Source: Variovorax sp. ZS18.2.2
GTDB taxonomy: Bacteria; Pseudomonadota; Gammaproteobacteria; Burkholderiales; Burkholderiaceae_C
DNA length: 64,000 nt
Assembly (NCBI RefSeq): GCF_024701975.1
Contig: NZ_JANLNM010000006.1
Coordinates: 248,001 to 312,000 of the forward strand
Reading direction: 5' to 3'
A program made the translations under genes and the position numbers. Of this stretch, positions 16,600 through 25,356 are shown piece after piece. Numbering within the stretch: the first letter of the stretch is position 1; every line of letters starts with the position of its first letter. The notes under the pieces were generated by a model. The model was given only the letters and a program-made list of their open reading frames with translations, searched no databases and was not told the DNA's origin.

Positions 16600-18225
16600 A
16601 TGGCCGCCATGGAAATCGAGTTCAAGTTTCAGATCCCGGCCGACCGGCTGAAGGCCGTCGAGACCGCAATGCGGCGCGGCGCCGTCGTGCGCACCCGCCT
16701 GCAGGCGCGCTATTTCGACACCGCCGACCAGGCGCTCGCCGCCGAGGGCATCGTGCTGCGGCTGCGCAAGGAAGGACGGCGCTGGGTGCAGACCGTCAAG
16801 GCGACGGGTGACAACGCGCTGCACCGGCTGGAGCACAACGTCGACCTGGGCACCGCCGCCGCATCGCCGGCCATCGACCCGCAGCGCCACCAGGGCACGC
16901 CCGTGGGCGACCGGCTCGCCAAGGTGCTGGCCGCGAGCGGTGCTGCGCCGCTGGTGGAGCGGCAGTCCACCGACATCGTGCGGCTCACGCGCGACGTGCG
17001 CGTCACCGGGCCCGGCGGCGCGGTCGTGGAGATGGCGCTCGATGTCGGCAAGGTCGTGGCTTACGCGGGCACGGCCGACCAGTGCGAGTCGCCCGTCTGC
17101 GAGCTGGAACTCGAACTCAAGCGCGGCGACGTGCAGGGGCTCGTGTCCCTCGCGCGCCGCTGGTCGCAGCAGCACGGGCTGTGGTTCAGCACCGTGTCCA
17201 AGGCCGAGCGCGGCGCGCGGCTGCTGGCGAAGGTCGAGGTCGTGCCGGCCGTGAAGGCTGCGACACCCCGCTTCCCCGAAGGAAAAGACAAGCTCGACGG
17301 CCGCGCCATCCAGCAGGCCGTGGTCGCGTCGTGCCTCGCGCAGATGCTGCCCAACGCCAGCGAGATCGCCGCGGGCAGCAGCGATGAAGAACAGATCCAC
17401 CAGCTGCGCATCGGCATCCGGCGCCTGCGCACCGCGCTGCGCGAACTGGCGGAATTGGATGCGGGCACCGGTCTTTTCGACGTGGCCGCATGGGAGCCGC
17501 CGCTCGTCGAAGCCTTCCGCGCACTCGGCGATCTGCGTGACCGCGAGCAGGTGGTGAAGCTGGCGCAGCCGCAACTGCGCGAAGCCGGCGCGCCCGAGTT
17601 CGATCCGCTGGCGGGCGACGAAGCGGCGGCCGATGTACGGTCGTCCGGCGATATCGTGCGTGCCCCGGCGTTCCAGTCGGTGCTGGTTTCGCTGATCGGT
17701 TTCACCGCGGCAGCGCCACCGGCAGAACCCGCGCCGAAGGCCACTACCGATGCCGAAGCAACCGACGAAGCCCCTCCAGCGCCGACCCCGATGAGCCTCG
17801 GCGACGCCCGCCGCCTCCTGCGCAAGCGCCTTCAGCACCTGCACAAACAGGCGGTGCGCGACGGCAAGCGTTTCGAGTCGCTCGACACCGAAAGCCAGCA
17901 CCGCGTGCGCAAGCGGCTCAAGCGCCTGCGCTACCTCGCCGAGTTCGTCGCGCCGCTGTTCGAGGCGGAGGGAAAGTCGTCGTCGTCAGCCGCCGAGCGC
18001 TATCTGAAGTACCTGCGTCCCGCGCAGGACGCGCTGGGCGAATTCAACGACGAAGCCGTCGCGCTCGCGCTCTACCGCGAAGCCACGGCGCGCGATGGGC
18101 GCGCGTGGTTTGCGGTGGGATGGTTCACCGCGAGGCATGAAGCCCACGCCAAGGCTTGCCGCAAGGCGCTGGGCGGGATCGAGGAGGCGCCGCGGTTCTG
18201 GAAGAAGGCGGCACGCCCCCGCTGA
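16600..18225 (+). CDS. CYTH and CHAD domain protein, probable inorganic triphosphatase
   Basis: A 541-residue fusion. The N-terminal CYTH domain (about residues 4-200) begins with the metal-binding ExExK signature EIEFKF and has the basic LRLRKEGRRWVQTVKA strand; in YgiF-type proteins it hydrolyses inorganic triphosphate. The C-terminal CHAD domain (about 235-530) has the conserved histidine/arginine helices HQLRIGIRRLRTALREL and HRVRKRLKRLRYLAEF, which bind polyphosphate. An Ala/Pro/Glu-rich loop near residues 365-405 splits the CHAD half. The ATG at 16600 has AAGG ten bases upstream; ATG 16609 is the alternative. Confidence 0.93.
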   Translation: MAAMEIEFKFQIPADRLKAVETAMRRGAVVRTRLQARYFDTADQALAAEGIVLRLRKEGRRWVQTVKATGDNALHRLEHNVDLGTAAASPAIDPQRHQGTPVGDRLAKVLAASGAAPLVERQSTDIVRLTRDVRVTGPGGAVVEMALDVGKVVAYAGTADQCESPVCELELELKRGDVQGLVSLARRWSQQHGLWFSTVSKAERGARLLAKVEVVPAVKAATPRFPEGKDKLDGRAIQQAVVASCLAQMLPNASEIAAGSSDEEQIHQLRIGIRRLRTALRELAELDAGTGLFDVAAWEPPLVEAFRALGDLRDREQVVKLAQPQLREAGAPEFDPLAGDEAAADVRSSGDIVRAPAFQSVLVSLIGFTAAAPPAEPAPKATTDAEATDEAPPAPTPMSLGDARRLLRKRLQHLHKQAVRDGKRFESLDTESQHRVRKRLKRLRYLAEFVAPLFEAEGKSSSSAAERYLKYLRPAQDALGEFNDEAVALALYREATARDGRAWFAVGWFTARHEAHAKACRKALGGIEEAPRFWKKAARPR

Positions 18226-18242
18226 CGCGAAAGGGCGAAGGA

Positions 18243-18719
18243 TCAGTGATGGTGCCCGTGCGCACCATGCACATGCCGGTGCTCGATTTCCACCGGCAGC
18301 GCCGCACGCACGTCCGTCACCTGCAGGCTGAACTTCAGCGCCTTGCCGGCCCATGGATGGTTGCCGTCGAGCAGCACGACCAGGCCCTTGATCTTGGTCA
18401 CGGTGAAGACGTGCTCGGTGCCATCGTCGAGCCGGCCCTGAAGCTGCCCGCCCACCTTCACGCCCGGCGGAAATTCGGTCTTGGGGATGGTGCGCACCAG
18501 CGCTTCGTCGCGCTGGCCGAAGGCGTCTTCGGGGGAGAGGTTCAGAACGGTCTGGTAACCCTGTTCCTTGCCGTCGAGCGCTTCCTCGATCTTGGGCAGG
18601 GTGTTCTCGTAACCGCCATGCAGGTAGGCCATCGGCTCGGGGCTGGCTTCGATGAGCTTGCCCTGGGCATCGGAGACTCTGTACTTGATGGTGACGACGG
18701 TGTCTTTTTCGATTTTCAT
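18243..18719 (-). CDS. slyD: FKBP-type peptidyl-prolyl isomerase SlyD
   Basis: A 158-residue cytoplasmic chaperone/isomerase. The FKBP domain is split by the insert-in-flap domain (about residues 70-130, from EDAFGQRDEALV to DGNHPWAGK) as in SlyD. The C-terminus ends in a histidine-rich tail (EHRHVHGAHGHHH), the nickel-binding part used in hydrogenase or urease maturation and metal storage. Length is shorter than E. coli SlyD (196) because the tail is brief. Convergent with the CYTH-CHAD gene, 17 bases apart. Confidence 0.92.
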   Translation of the reverse strand: MKIEKDTVVTIKYRVSDAQGKLIEASPEPMAYLHGGYENTLPKIEEALDGKEQGYQTVLNLSPEDAFGQRDEALVRTIPKTEFPPGVKVGGQLQGRLDDGTEHVFTVTKIKGLVVLLDGNHPWAGKALKFSLQVTDVRAALPVEIEHRHVHGAHGHHH

Positions 18720-18756
18720 GCGGGCATTTTCTGTGGAAACCGATTCACCGTCGAAG

Positions 18757-19686
18757 CTAGGCTTTCCACGACTTGAACGCGTCCGGCAGCGTCTCCACCG
18801 TACTCAACTTCTCCATCACCATCTCAATAAACGCCGACACCGCCAGCGGCAGGTGCTTCCGACTCGGATACAGCACGCTCAACCCCTGCCCCGTGCGCTG
18901 GTATTGCGGCAGCACCGGCACCAGCCGCCTCGCCTCCACATCCAGCCGCCCCATCGACGGCGGCAACAGCGCGATCCCAAGACCGGCCACCGCTGCCCTT
19001 CTCAGCGCCTGCGCCGTATTCCCGCTGAAGCGCCCACTGACCTGCACTTCCTCCTCCACCCCGTCCGGCCCGGTCATTCGCCACGTCGCCCGCCCGCTCG
19101 GATGCGCTGCCGTCACGCAGTCGTGATCCGCCAGCTCCTGCAGCGTCGCTGGCGCCCCGCGCGCGGCGACGTACGCGGGGCTCGCCACCATCCCATCCGT
19201 GCGCGGCCCCAGCAACTTGCGCCCGACATAGCCTGAATCCGGCAGCGCCCCGCCGCGAAACGCCACGTCGATCTGATCGGCGATCAGGTCGGCCTTCGCA
19301 TCGCTCAGCACGAAGTCGACGCGCACCAGCGGATTCGCCGCCAGGAAGTCCGCCACCCACTCCATCGGAAAGAAGTCGAAGAAATCCGCCGTCGCCGCCA
19401 CGCGCACGAGCCCGCTGGGTTCCTGGCTGCCGGTGATCAGCGCCTGCCCGGCATCGACCAGCCCATCGACCGCCCCCGCGCAGCGTTCGTGAAACGCCTG
19501 CCCGGCGCTCGTGAGCGTCAGCTTGCGGGTCGAGCGCTGCATCAGCCGCGTGCCCAGCTGCGCCTCGAGCTGCTGGATGCGCCGGCTCACGGTGTTGGGC
19601 GGCAGGCCGAGGCGCCGGGCGGCTTCGGCAAAGCTGCCGTAGCGCACCACCTGCACGAACATGGCGATGTCGTTGAGGTCGAGCAT
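18757..19686 (-). CDS. LysR-type regulator divergent from DoxX operon
   Basis: A 309-residue LysR regulator of the CrgA/AaeR-like type. The helix-turn-helix lies at residues 2-60 (GSFAEAARRLGLPPNTVSRRI), the effector-binding domain from about 90. It starts 85 bases from the DoxX gene on the other strand. In proteobacteria such regulators commonly control a neighbouring DoxX/quinone-reductase/pirin set in response to quinones or electrophiles, so control of 19772-21619 is a fair inference. Confidence 0.9.
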   Translation of the reverse strand: MLDLNDIAMFVQVVRYGSFAEAARRLGLPPNTVSRRIQQLEAQLGTRLMQRSTRKLTLTSAGQAFHERCAGAVDGLVDAGQALITGSQEPSGLVRVAATADFFDFFPMEWVADFLAANPLVRVDFVLSDAKADLIADQIDVAFRGGALPDSGYVGRKLLGPRTDGMVASPAYVAARGAPATLQELADHDCVTAAHPSGRATWRMTGPDGVEEEVQVSGRFSGNTAQALRRAAVAGLGIALLPPSMGRLDVEARRLVPVLPQYQRTGQGLSVLYPSRKHLPLAVSAFIEMVMEKLSTVETLPDAFKSWKA

Positions 19687-19771
19687 GGGGTTGATTCCTT
19701 CGATGGATGGACGAGTGCAATCCGACTCTACCGTCTAGTCGATCAATGGGTGCGACCCTAACCTTGTGCCC

Positions 19772-20158
19772 ATGACTACTTCATCCTCTCTTTCTCCCCT
19801 CCAGCGCCGCATCGTCTGGGGCGTTCGCATCCTCCTGGCGCTGGCTTTCGGCGCAGCCGGCCTCTCCAAGCTGGCCGGCGTGCCGCAGATGGTCCAGGTG
19901 TTCGATGCGATCGGCTTCGGCCAGTGGTTCCTCTATGTGACGGGCGTGGTCGAGGTCGGCGGCGCGCTGCTGCTGCTCGTGCCCGCGACTGGCTTCTTCG
20001 GCGGGCTGCTGCTGGCCGTGACCATGGCCTGTGCCGTGGCCACGCACCTCGTGCTGATCGGCGGCAACCCGGCGCCGGCCATCGTTCTCGCGCTGCTGTC
20101 GGCTTTCGTGGCGTGGCGGCTGCGGCCCGTGCCGCGGCCGGCGGCCATCGCGGCCTGA
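19772..20158 (+). CDS. DoxX-family membrane protein
   Basis: A 128-residue inner-membrane protein with four hydrophobic helices (about residues 14-32, 50-68, 72-92 and 98-115). The GLSKLAGVPQMVQVF segment after helix 1 is typical of DoxX-like proteins. Family members sit with redox enzymes and take part in thiol or quinone redox balance; no catalytic residues are defined. ATG 19772 is chosen over the GTG two codons upstream. First gene of a likely operon with the FMN reductase and pirin genes. Confidence 0.85.
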   Translation: MTTSSSLSPLQRRIVWGVRILLALAFGAAGLSKLAGVPQMVQVFDAIGFGQWFLYVTGVVEVGGALLLLVPATGFFGGLLLAVTMACAVATHLVLIGGNPAPAIVLALLSAFVAWRLRPVPRPAAIAA

Positions 20159-20195
20159 TCCCTCTTCTTCCTCATCCCCCATTCAGGAGTACTTC

Positions 20196-20780
20196 ATGAC
20201 CCAACAACAACCCCGCATCGGCATCATCCTCGGCTCGACCCGCGAAGGCCGCTTCGGCGAGAAGCCTGCGCAGTGGATCCACGAGATCGCGAAGCAGCGC
20301 ACCGACCTCGCCTTCGAGCTGGTCGACCTGCGCGACCATCCGCTGCCCTTCTTCAACGAAGCCGGCGCGCCCGCCTGGGGCCCGGTGAAGAACGAGGCCG
20401 CGCAGCGCTGGCAGGCCAAGCTCGCGACCTTCGACGGCCTGGTCGTCGTCACGCCCGAATACAACCACGGCCCGAGCGCGGTGCTGAAGAACGCGATCGA
20501 CTGGGCCTACAAGGAGTTCGTGCGCAAGCCCATCGGCTTCGTGGGCTACGGCGGCGTGGGCGCGGCGCGCGCGGTGGAGCAGCTGCGGCTGGTCGCGGTC
20601 GAGATGCAGATGGCGCCGGTGCGCAACGCGGTGCACATCGGCATGGTCGAGTTCCTGGGCATCTGGCAGCAGGGCAAGAGCTTCGACGACTTCCCGCACC
20701 TTGCGCAGTCCGCCTCCGGCATGCTGGACGACCTCGCGTGGTGGACCCGGGCGCTGAAGACAGCGAGGGAGGCCGCATGA
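20196..20780 (+). CDS. NADPH-dependent FMN reductase-family oxidoreductase
   Basis: A 194-residue flavodoxin-like enzyme. The phosphate-binding loop GSTREGRFGEKPAQW (about residues 13-27) and the TPEYNHGPSAVLKNAIDW motif (about 85-102) are those of NADPH:FMN reductases, chromate/quinone reductases and azoreductases. AGGAG lies seven bases before the ATG. Between a DoxX gene and a pirin gene it is most likely part of a quinone or electrophile detoxification operon. Confidence 0.92.
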   Translation: MTQQQPRIGIILGSTREGRFGEKPAQWIHEIAKQRTDLAFELVDLRDHPLPFFNEAGAPAWGPVKNEAAQRWQAKLATFDGLVVVTPEYNHGPSAVLKNAIDWAYKEFVRKPIGFVGYGGVGAARAVEQLRLVAVEMQMAPVRNAVHIGMVEFLGIWQQGKSFDDFPHLAQSASGMLDDLAWWTRALKTAREAA

Positions 20781-21619
20781 CCACAGCTATTGCCACTGAA
20801 GCCCGCGCCATCGTCTACCGCACGCGCGGCGCGCAGCACGGGCCGATCACGCGGCTCATGAGCCCGGGCGACCTGGGCGAATTCCTCAAGCCCTTCGTGT
20901 TCCTGGACCTGTTCGGCTTCGATGTCGGCGGCGGCCACAAGGGCTTCGGCATGCACCCGCACTCGGGCATCGCGACGCTGACCTGGCTGATCGAAGGCGA
21001 CACGCTGTACGAAGACACGACCGGTGAGCAGGGCGTGCTGCGCGGCGGCGGCGTCGAGTGGATGCGCGCGGGCAACGGCGTGTGGCACACCGGCGCGCCC
21101 GCGCCGGACGTGAAGCGCGTGCGCGGCTTCCAGCTCTGGGTGGCGCTGCCGGCCTCGGAAGAAAACGCGCCGGCGCAAAGCATCTACCTCGCGCCCTCGC
21201 AGGTGCCGCAGGAGGGCCCGGCGCGCGTGCTGCTCGGGCGCTATGGCGCGGCGCAGAGCGCCATTCCGGCACCGGCGCCAATGAACTACCTGGCCGTGCA
21301 ACTGAAGGACGGCGAGCACTGGCGCTACACGCCGCCGGCCGGCCACACGGTGGGCTGGGTCGCGGTCAATGCGGGTCGGCTCGATGCAGGCGGGCCCATC
21401 GACACCGGCGAACTCGCGGTGTTCGAGGAGTCCGGCGAGGCCATCGATTTCACGGCCCGCGGCGACGTGTCCTTCGTGCTGGGCTCGGCCGTGAAGCATC
21501 CGCACGAACTGGTGATGGGCCATTACTCGGTCCACACCAGCAAGGCGACGCTGGACCAGGGCGAGGCCGAGATCCGGCGCATCGGTGCACGGCTGCGTCA
21601 GGAAGGGCGCCTGGCCTAG
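20777..21619 (+). CDS. Pirin-family protein
   Basis: A 280-residue bicupin. The metal-binding motif is HPHSGIATLTW (about residues 59-69) with a following GNGVWHTG, where the family usually has HSE; the last ligand therefore differs from the pirin at 14788-15843. The ATG overlaps the stop of the FMN reductase gene as ATGA, so both are translated from one mRNA. Members may act as quercetinases or regulators; the change from E to G at the motif leaves activity uncertain. A strong hairpin at 21666-21707 ends the operon. Confidence 0.88.
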   Translation: MTTAIATEARAIVYRTRGAQHGPITRLMSPGDLGEFLKPFVFLDLFGFDVGGGHKGFGMHPHSGIATLTWLIEGDTLYEDTTGEQGVLRGGGVEWMRAGNGVWHTGAPAPDVKRVRGFQLWVALPASEENAPAQSIYLAPSQVPQEGPARVLLGRYGAAQSAIPAPAPMNYLAVQLKDGEHWRYTPPAGHTVGWVAVNAGRLDAGGPIDTGELAVFEESGEAIDFTARGDVSFVLGSAVKHPHELVMGHYSVHTSKATLDQGEAEIRRIGARLRQEGRLA

Positions 21620-21665
21620 CACTTCATCGGTGCGCCCGCGCGCACGAACGACGACCTCCAGCCAC

Positions 21666-21707
21666 GCCGACGGCGCGCACTTTCTTGTGCGCGCCGTCGG
21701 CGTTTTG
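21666..21707 (+). terminator. Strong hairpin terminator after the DoxX-pirin operon
   Basis: A perfect 15-base stem (21666-21680 with 21687-21701) closes a six-base loop TTTCTT and is followed by GTTTTGG. It lies 46 bases after the pirin stop. The stem is far longer than the other terminators seen here. Confidence 0.8.
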
Positions 21708-21809
21708 GCGTTTCTCTCCTCGCACGCCGCCATTTCTCCGGCCGCCGACCCTTGCACCAAGGGCTTACCCCATGGGGCGGGCTTGCAAATTGCTTAAGAC
21801 TGTCGCGGG

Positions 21810-21835
21810 TCAACTGTCGACAGCTTACAAGTTGA
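21810..21835 (+). promoter_or_regulatory. Putative GntR-type operator of the catabolic locus
   Basis: A ten-base palindrome CTGTCGACAG (21814-21823) lies within a larger dyad with outer arms TCAACT (21810-21815) and AGTTGA (21830-21835). It is 60-85 bases upstream of the class II aldolase gene. A GT/AC-centred palindrome suits FCD-type GntR regulators, one of which is encoded at 31167 in the same locus. No clear -35/-10 pair could be assigned. Confidence 0.45.
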
Positions 21836-21895
21836 TCCGATGAACCCGAACAAGGTGCCGACGACTCCCCGCCGGGCCTGAAAAAGGAACGCGAT

Positions 21896-22699
21896 ATGCA
21901 ATTGCAGGCAGTGGACCGCAAGGCCCCACCCGTTTCCGTCTCCGCCTCCCACGCCGAGCGCCAGGTCCGCGAAGACCTGGCCGCGGCCTACCGTCTGGTG
22001 GCGCACTACGGCATGGACGACAGCATCTACACGCACATCTCGGCGCGTGTGCCCGGAACCGAAGACCAGTTCCTGATCAACCCCTTCGGCATGCTGTTCC
22101 GCGACATCACGGCTTCGTCGCTGGTCAAGATCGACCTGGCGGGCCGCATCCTCGACGACTCGCCCCACGACGTGAACCCGGCCGGTTTCACCATCCACAG
22201 CGCCGTGCACGCGGCGCGCCACGACGCGGCCTGCGTGCTGCACACGCACACGGTGGCGGGCGTGGCGGTGTCCTCGCTCGCCGGCGGGCTGCAGCCCTGC
22301 AACCAGTGGGCGCTGCAGTTCTACCAGCGCGTGGTCTATCACGACTTCGAGGGCATCGCCCTCGACCCCGAGGAGCGCGAGCGCCTGGTGGCCGACCTGG
22401 GCCCGACGGCCCGTGCGCTGATCCTGCGCAACCACGGCCTGGTCACGCTGGGCCGCACGGTGTCCGAAGCCTTCATCCTGATGCTGAACCTGGAGCGCGC
22501 CTGCCGCGTGCAGGTGGCCATCCAGTCGAGCGGCCTGCCGGTGTACCCGGTGCCGGCCGAGGTCTGCGAGAAGACCGCGCAGCAGTACGAGGCCGGTGGC
22601 GGCAGCGACCTGCCCGGCCATTCCGACCCGAATGCGCGCGAATGGCGCGCGATGCTGCAGCGGATCGAGCCCGCACCGGCCACGTCGTTCCGCGACTGA
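21896..22699 (+). CDS. Class II aldolase/adducin-family protein
   Basis: A 267-residue zinc-dependent aldolase-like protein. The metal-site motif CVLHTHTVAGVAV (about residues 112-124) and the NHGLVTLG segment (about 180-187) are those of the class II aldolase/adducin fold, which includes fuculose-1-phosphate aldolase, ribulose-5-phosphate epimerase and decarboxylases of hydroxy acids. The substrate cannot be told; an aldol cleavage or decarboxylation of a hydroxylated intermediate would fit the locus. AAAGGAAC precedes the ATG. First gene of the 16-kb catabolic cluster, 79 bases before the ABC receptor gene. Confidence 0.85.
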   Translation: MQLQAVDRKAPPVSVSASHAERQVREDLAAAYRLVAHYGMDDSIYTHISARVPGTEDQFLINPFGMLFRDITASSLVKIDLAGRILDDSPHDVNPAGFTIHSAVHAARHDAACVLHTHTVAGVAVSSLAGGLQPCNQWALQFYQRVVYHDFEGIALDPEERERLVADLGPTARALILRNHGLVTLGRTVSEAFILMLNLERACRVQVAIQSSGLPVYPVPAEVCEKTAQQYEAGGGSDLPGHSDPNAREWRAMLQRIEPAPATSFRD

Positions 22700-22778
22700 T
22701 CCGCCATTCCCCCGTTTTCCCCTCCCGTCCCCCTGACCCTGTCCACCACCTCGAAAGAGCCAGAAGGAGTTCGCCCTC

Positions 22779-24347
22779 ATGAAACGTCGCAACCTCATCC
22801 AGATGGGTGCCGCTGCCACCGCCGGCCTGACGCTGGCCGGCGTTCCCCTGCACCTTCTGGCCGCGGGCAGGAAGGGCGGCGTGATCAACGCCGTCGTCCA
22901 GCCCGAGCCGCCGGGGCTGATGCTGGGCATCACGCAGAACGGCCCGACGCAGATGATCTCCGGGAACATCTACGAAGGCCTGCTGCGCTACGACGAGAAG
23001 ATCAACCCGCTGCCTTCGCTGGCCACCGCGTGGACCGTCAACAAGGAAGGCACGCTCTACACCTTCAAGCTCAAGCCCGGCGTCACCTGGCATGACGGCA
23101 AGCCTTTCACCTCGGCCGACGTGGTGTTCTCGGCCGACGTGTTCCTGCGCAAGACGCACGCCCGCCTGCGCGCCAACCTGGCTGCGGTGGAAAGCATCCG
23201 CGCCATCGATCCGCTGACGGTCGAGTTCAAGCTCAAGTACCCCTTTGGCCCTTTCATCGGCATCTTCGAGGTCGGCAGCATGCCGATGGTGCCCAAGCAC
23301 ATCTACGACGGCACCGACTTCGCGACCAACCCCGCCAATGCCACGCCCATCGGCACCGGGCCGTTCAAGTTCAAGGAATGGGTCAAGGGCTCGTACATCC
23401 AGCTCGTGGCCAACGACAAGTACCACGTGAAGGACGTGCCGCTGGTCGACAGCGTCTACTTCCACGTCATTCCCGATGCGGCCTCGCGCGCGGCGGCCTT
23501 CGAATCGGGCAAGGTCGACCTGGTGCCGGGCGGCGCGGTCGAATACTTCGACGTGCTGCGCCTGTCCAAGCTGCCCGGCGTTGCGGTCACCACCAAGGGC
23601 TGGGAGTTCTTCGCGCCGCATTCGTGGCTGTGGCTCAACAACCGCAAGGCGCCGATGGACAAGGTCAAGTTCCGCCAGGCCGTGATGTTCGCCATGGACC
23701 GCGAGGCCATGGCCAAGATCGCGTGGCAGGGCTTCGCCAAGCCGGCGACCGGACCGTTCAACAGCAACATCAAGTTCTACAGCACCGACGTCGCCAAGTA
23801 CCCGCGCAACATCGAGACGGCCAAAAAGCTGCTCGCCGAATCGGGCTACAAGGGCGAGACCCTGCGGCTGCTGCCGCTGCCCTACGGCGAGACCTGGTCG
23901 CGCCAGGCCGAGATCCTGAAGCAGAACCTGGCCCAGGCCGGCATCAAGGTCGAGATGACCGCCACCGACGTGGCGGGCTGGAACCAGCGCCTCAACGACT
24001 GGGACTACGACCTTGCCTTCACCTACGTCTACCAGTACGGCGACCCGGCCCTGGGCGTGGCGCGCAACTACACCACCGCCAACATCGCCAAGGGCTCGCC
24101 CTTCAACAACGTCGAGGGCTATTCCAACCCGAAGGTCGACGAGCTGTTCGATTCGGGCGCGCGCGAGACCGACCCAGAGAAGCGCAAGGCCATCTACCTG
24201 CAGGCGCAGAAGATCCTGCTCGACGAGGTGCCGGTGGCCTGGATGCTGGAGCTCAACTTCCCGACGCTCTACCGCACCAAGCTCGGCAACATCATCAGCT
24301 CGGGCATCGGGCTGAACGACAGCCTCGGTACGGCATCGGTCGCATGA
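22779..24347 (+). CDS. Peptide-type ABC transporter substrate-binding protein
   Basis: A 522-residue periplasmic receptor of SBP family 5 (DppA/OppA/NikA group). It starts with a KRR-containing signal (RRNLIQMGAAATAGLTLAG), possibly Tat-dependent, ending near residue 33. Family landmarks include YEGLLRYD, the YTFKLKPGVTWHDGKPFTSADV segment (split around residue 98) and a C-terminal DELFDSGARETDPEKRK. These receptors bind peptides, opines, or other amine-containing compounds. The gene heads a complete importer (two permeases, fused ATPases) and probably sets substrate specificity for the locus. Confidence 0.93.
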   Translation: MKRRNLIQMGAAATAGLTLAGVPLHLLAAGRKGGVINAVVQPEPPGLMLGITQNGPTQMISGNIYEGLLRYDEKINPLPSLATAWTVNKEGTLYTFKLKPGVTWHDGKPFTSADVVFSADVFLRKTHARLRANLAAVESIRAIDPLTVEFKLKYPFGPFIGIFEVGSMPMVPKHIYDGTDFATNPANATPIGTGPFKFKEWVKGSYIQLVANDKYHVKDVPLVDSVYFHVIPDAASRAAAFESGKVDLVPGGAVEYFDVLRLSKLPGVAVTTKGWEFFAPHSWLWLNNRKAPMDKVKFRQAVMFAMDREAMAKIAWQGFAKPATGPFNSNIKFYSTDVAKYPRNIETAKKLLAESGYKGETLRLLPLPYGETWSRQAEILKQNLAQAGIKVEMTATDVAGWNQRLNDWDYDLAFTYVYQYGDPALGVARNYTTANIAKGSPFNNVEGYSNPKVDELFDSGARETDPEKRKAIYLQAQKILLDEVPVAWMLELNFPTLYRTKLGNIISSGIGLNDSLGTASVA

Positions 24348-24381
24348 CGGCACGCCAGCAAGCGCAACACGGGAGCCGCAG

Positions 24382-25356
24382 ATGAAACGCACGCAGTTCA
24401 TGCTTGCCCGCGTGCTGCAGGGCCTGGTGGCGATCCTGCTGATCGCCACGGTCAACTTCATGCTGGTGAGGGCCGCGCCGGGCGATCCGGTGTCGGTGCT
24501 GGCCGGCGAGGCCGGCGCGTCCGATCCGCAGTTCGTCGCGCAGCTGCGCGCGCAGTTCGGGCTCGACCAGCCGCTGTCGACGCAGCTCGCAACCTACGTC
24601 GGCAAGGTGGTGCAGCTCGACCTCGGCTACTCGTACCGCCAGCAGCAGCCGGTGCTGAAACTCATCATGGACCGGCTGCCGGCCACGCTGCTGCTCACCG
24701 GCACGGCCTTCGCGCTCTCGCTGCTGTTCGGCATCACATTGGGCGCGTTGTCGGCGCGGCGCGCGGGCACCTGGGTCGACAGCGCCATCACCGTGGTGGC
24801 GCTGCTGTTCTATGCCACGCCGCTCTACTGGCTCGCGCTGATGGCGGTGCTGGTGTTCACGGTGCAGCTCGAATGGCTGCCGGGCTTCGGCCTCATGACC
24901 GTGGGCTCGGGCGCCACCGGCTTCGCGCTGGTGCTCGATGTGGCCAGGCACCTGGTGCTGCCGGCGCTCACGCTCGCACTGTTCTACATGGCCGTCTATG
25001 CGCGCATGACGCGCGCCGCGATGCTCGAGGTGGCGCAGATGGACTTCGTGAAAACCGCGCGCGCCAAGGGCGTTCGGCCCGGCCGCATCCTGCGCGCCCA
25101 CGTGCTGCGCAACGCGCTGCTGCCGGTGGTCACGCTCGCGGGCATCCAGGCCGGCGGGATGATCGGCGGCGCCGTGCTCACCGAGACCGTGTTCGCCTGG
25201 CCCGGCATCGGCCGCCTCATGTTCGACGCGCTGCTGCAGCGCGACTACAGCCTGCTGCTCGGCGCCTTCCTCGTGACGGCCGCGATGGCGGTGCTCTTCA
25301 ATCTCATCACCGACCTTGTCTACACATTGGTCGACCCACGGATCGAACTGACATGA
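24382..25356 (+). CDS. Peptide-type ABC transporter permease (DppB-like)
   Basis: A 324-residue inner-membrane permease with about six helices. The N-terminal TVNFMLVRAAPGDP segment is typical of DppB/OppB proteins, and the cytoplasmic EAA-type loop lies at DFVKTARAKGVRPGRILRAH (about residues 219-238). The stop overlaps the next permease gene as ATGA. It pairs with the DppC-like protein to form the channel. Confidence 0.95.
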   Translation: MKRTQFMLARVLQGLVAILLIATVNFMLVRAAPGDPVSVLAGEAGASDPQFVAQLRAQFGLDQPLSTQLATYVGKVVQLDLGYSYRQQQPVLKLIMDRLPATLLLTGTAFALSLLFGITLGALSARRAGTWVDSAITVVALLFYATPLYWLALMAVLVFTVQLEWLPGFGLMTVGSGATGFALVLDVARHLVLPALTLALFYMAVYARMTRAAMLEVAQMDFVKTARAKGVRPGRILRAHVLRNALLPVVTLAGIQAGGMIGGAVLTETVFAWPGIGRLMFDALLQRDYSLLLGAFLVTAAMAVLFNLITDLVYTLVDPRIELT

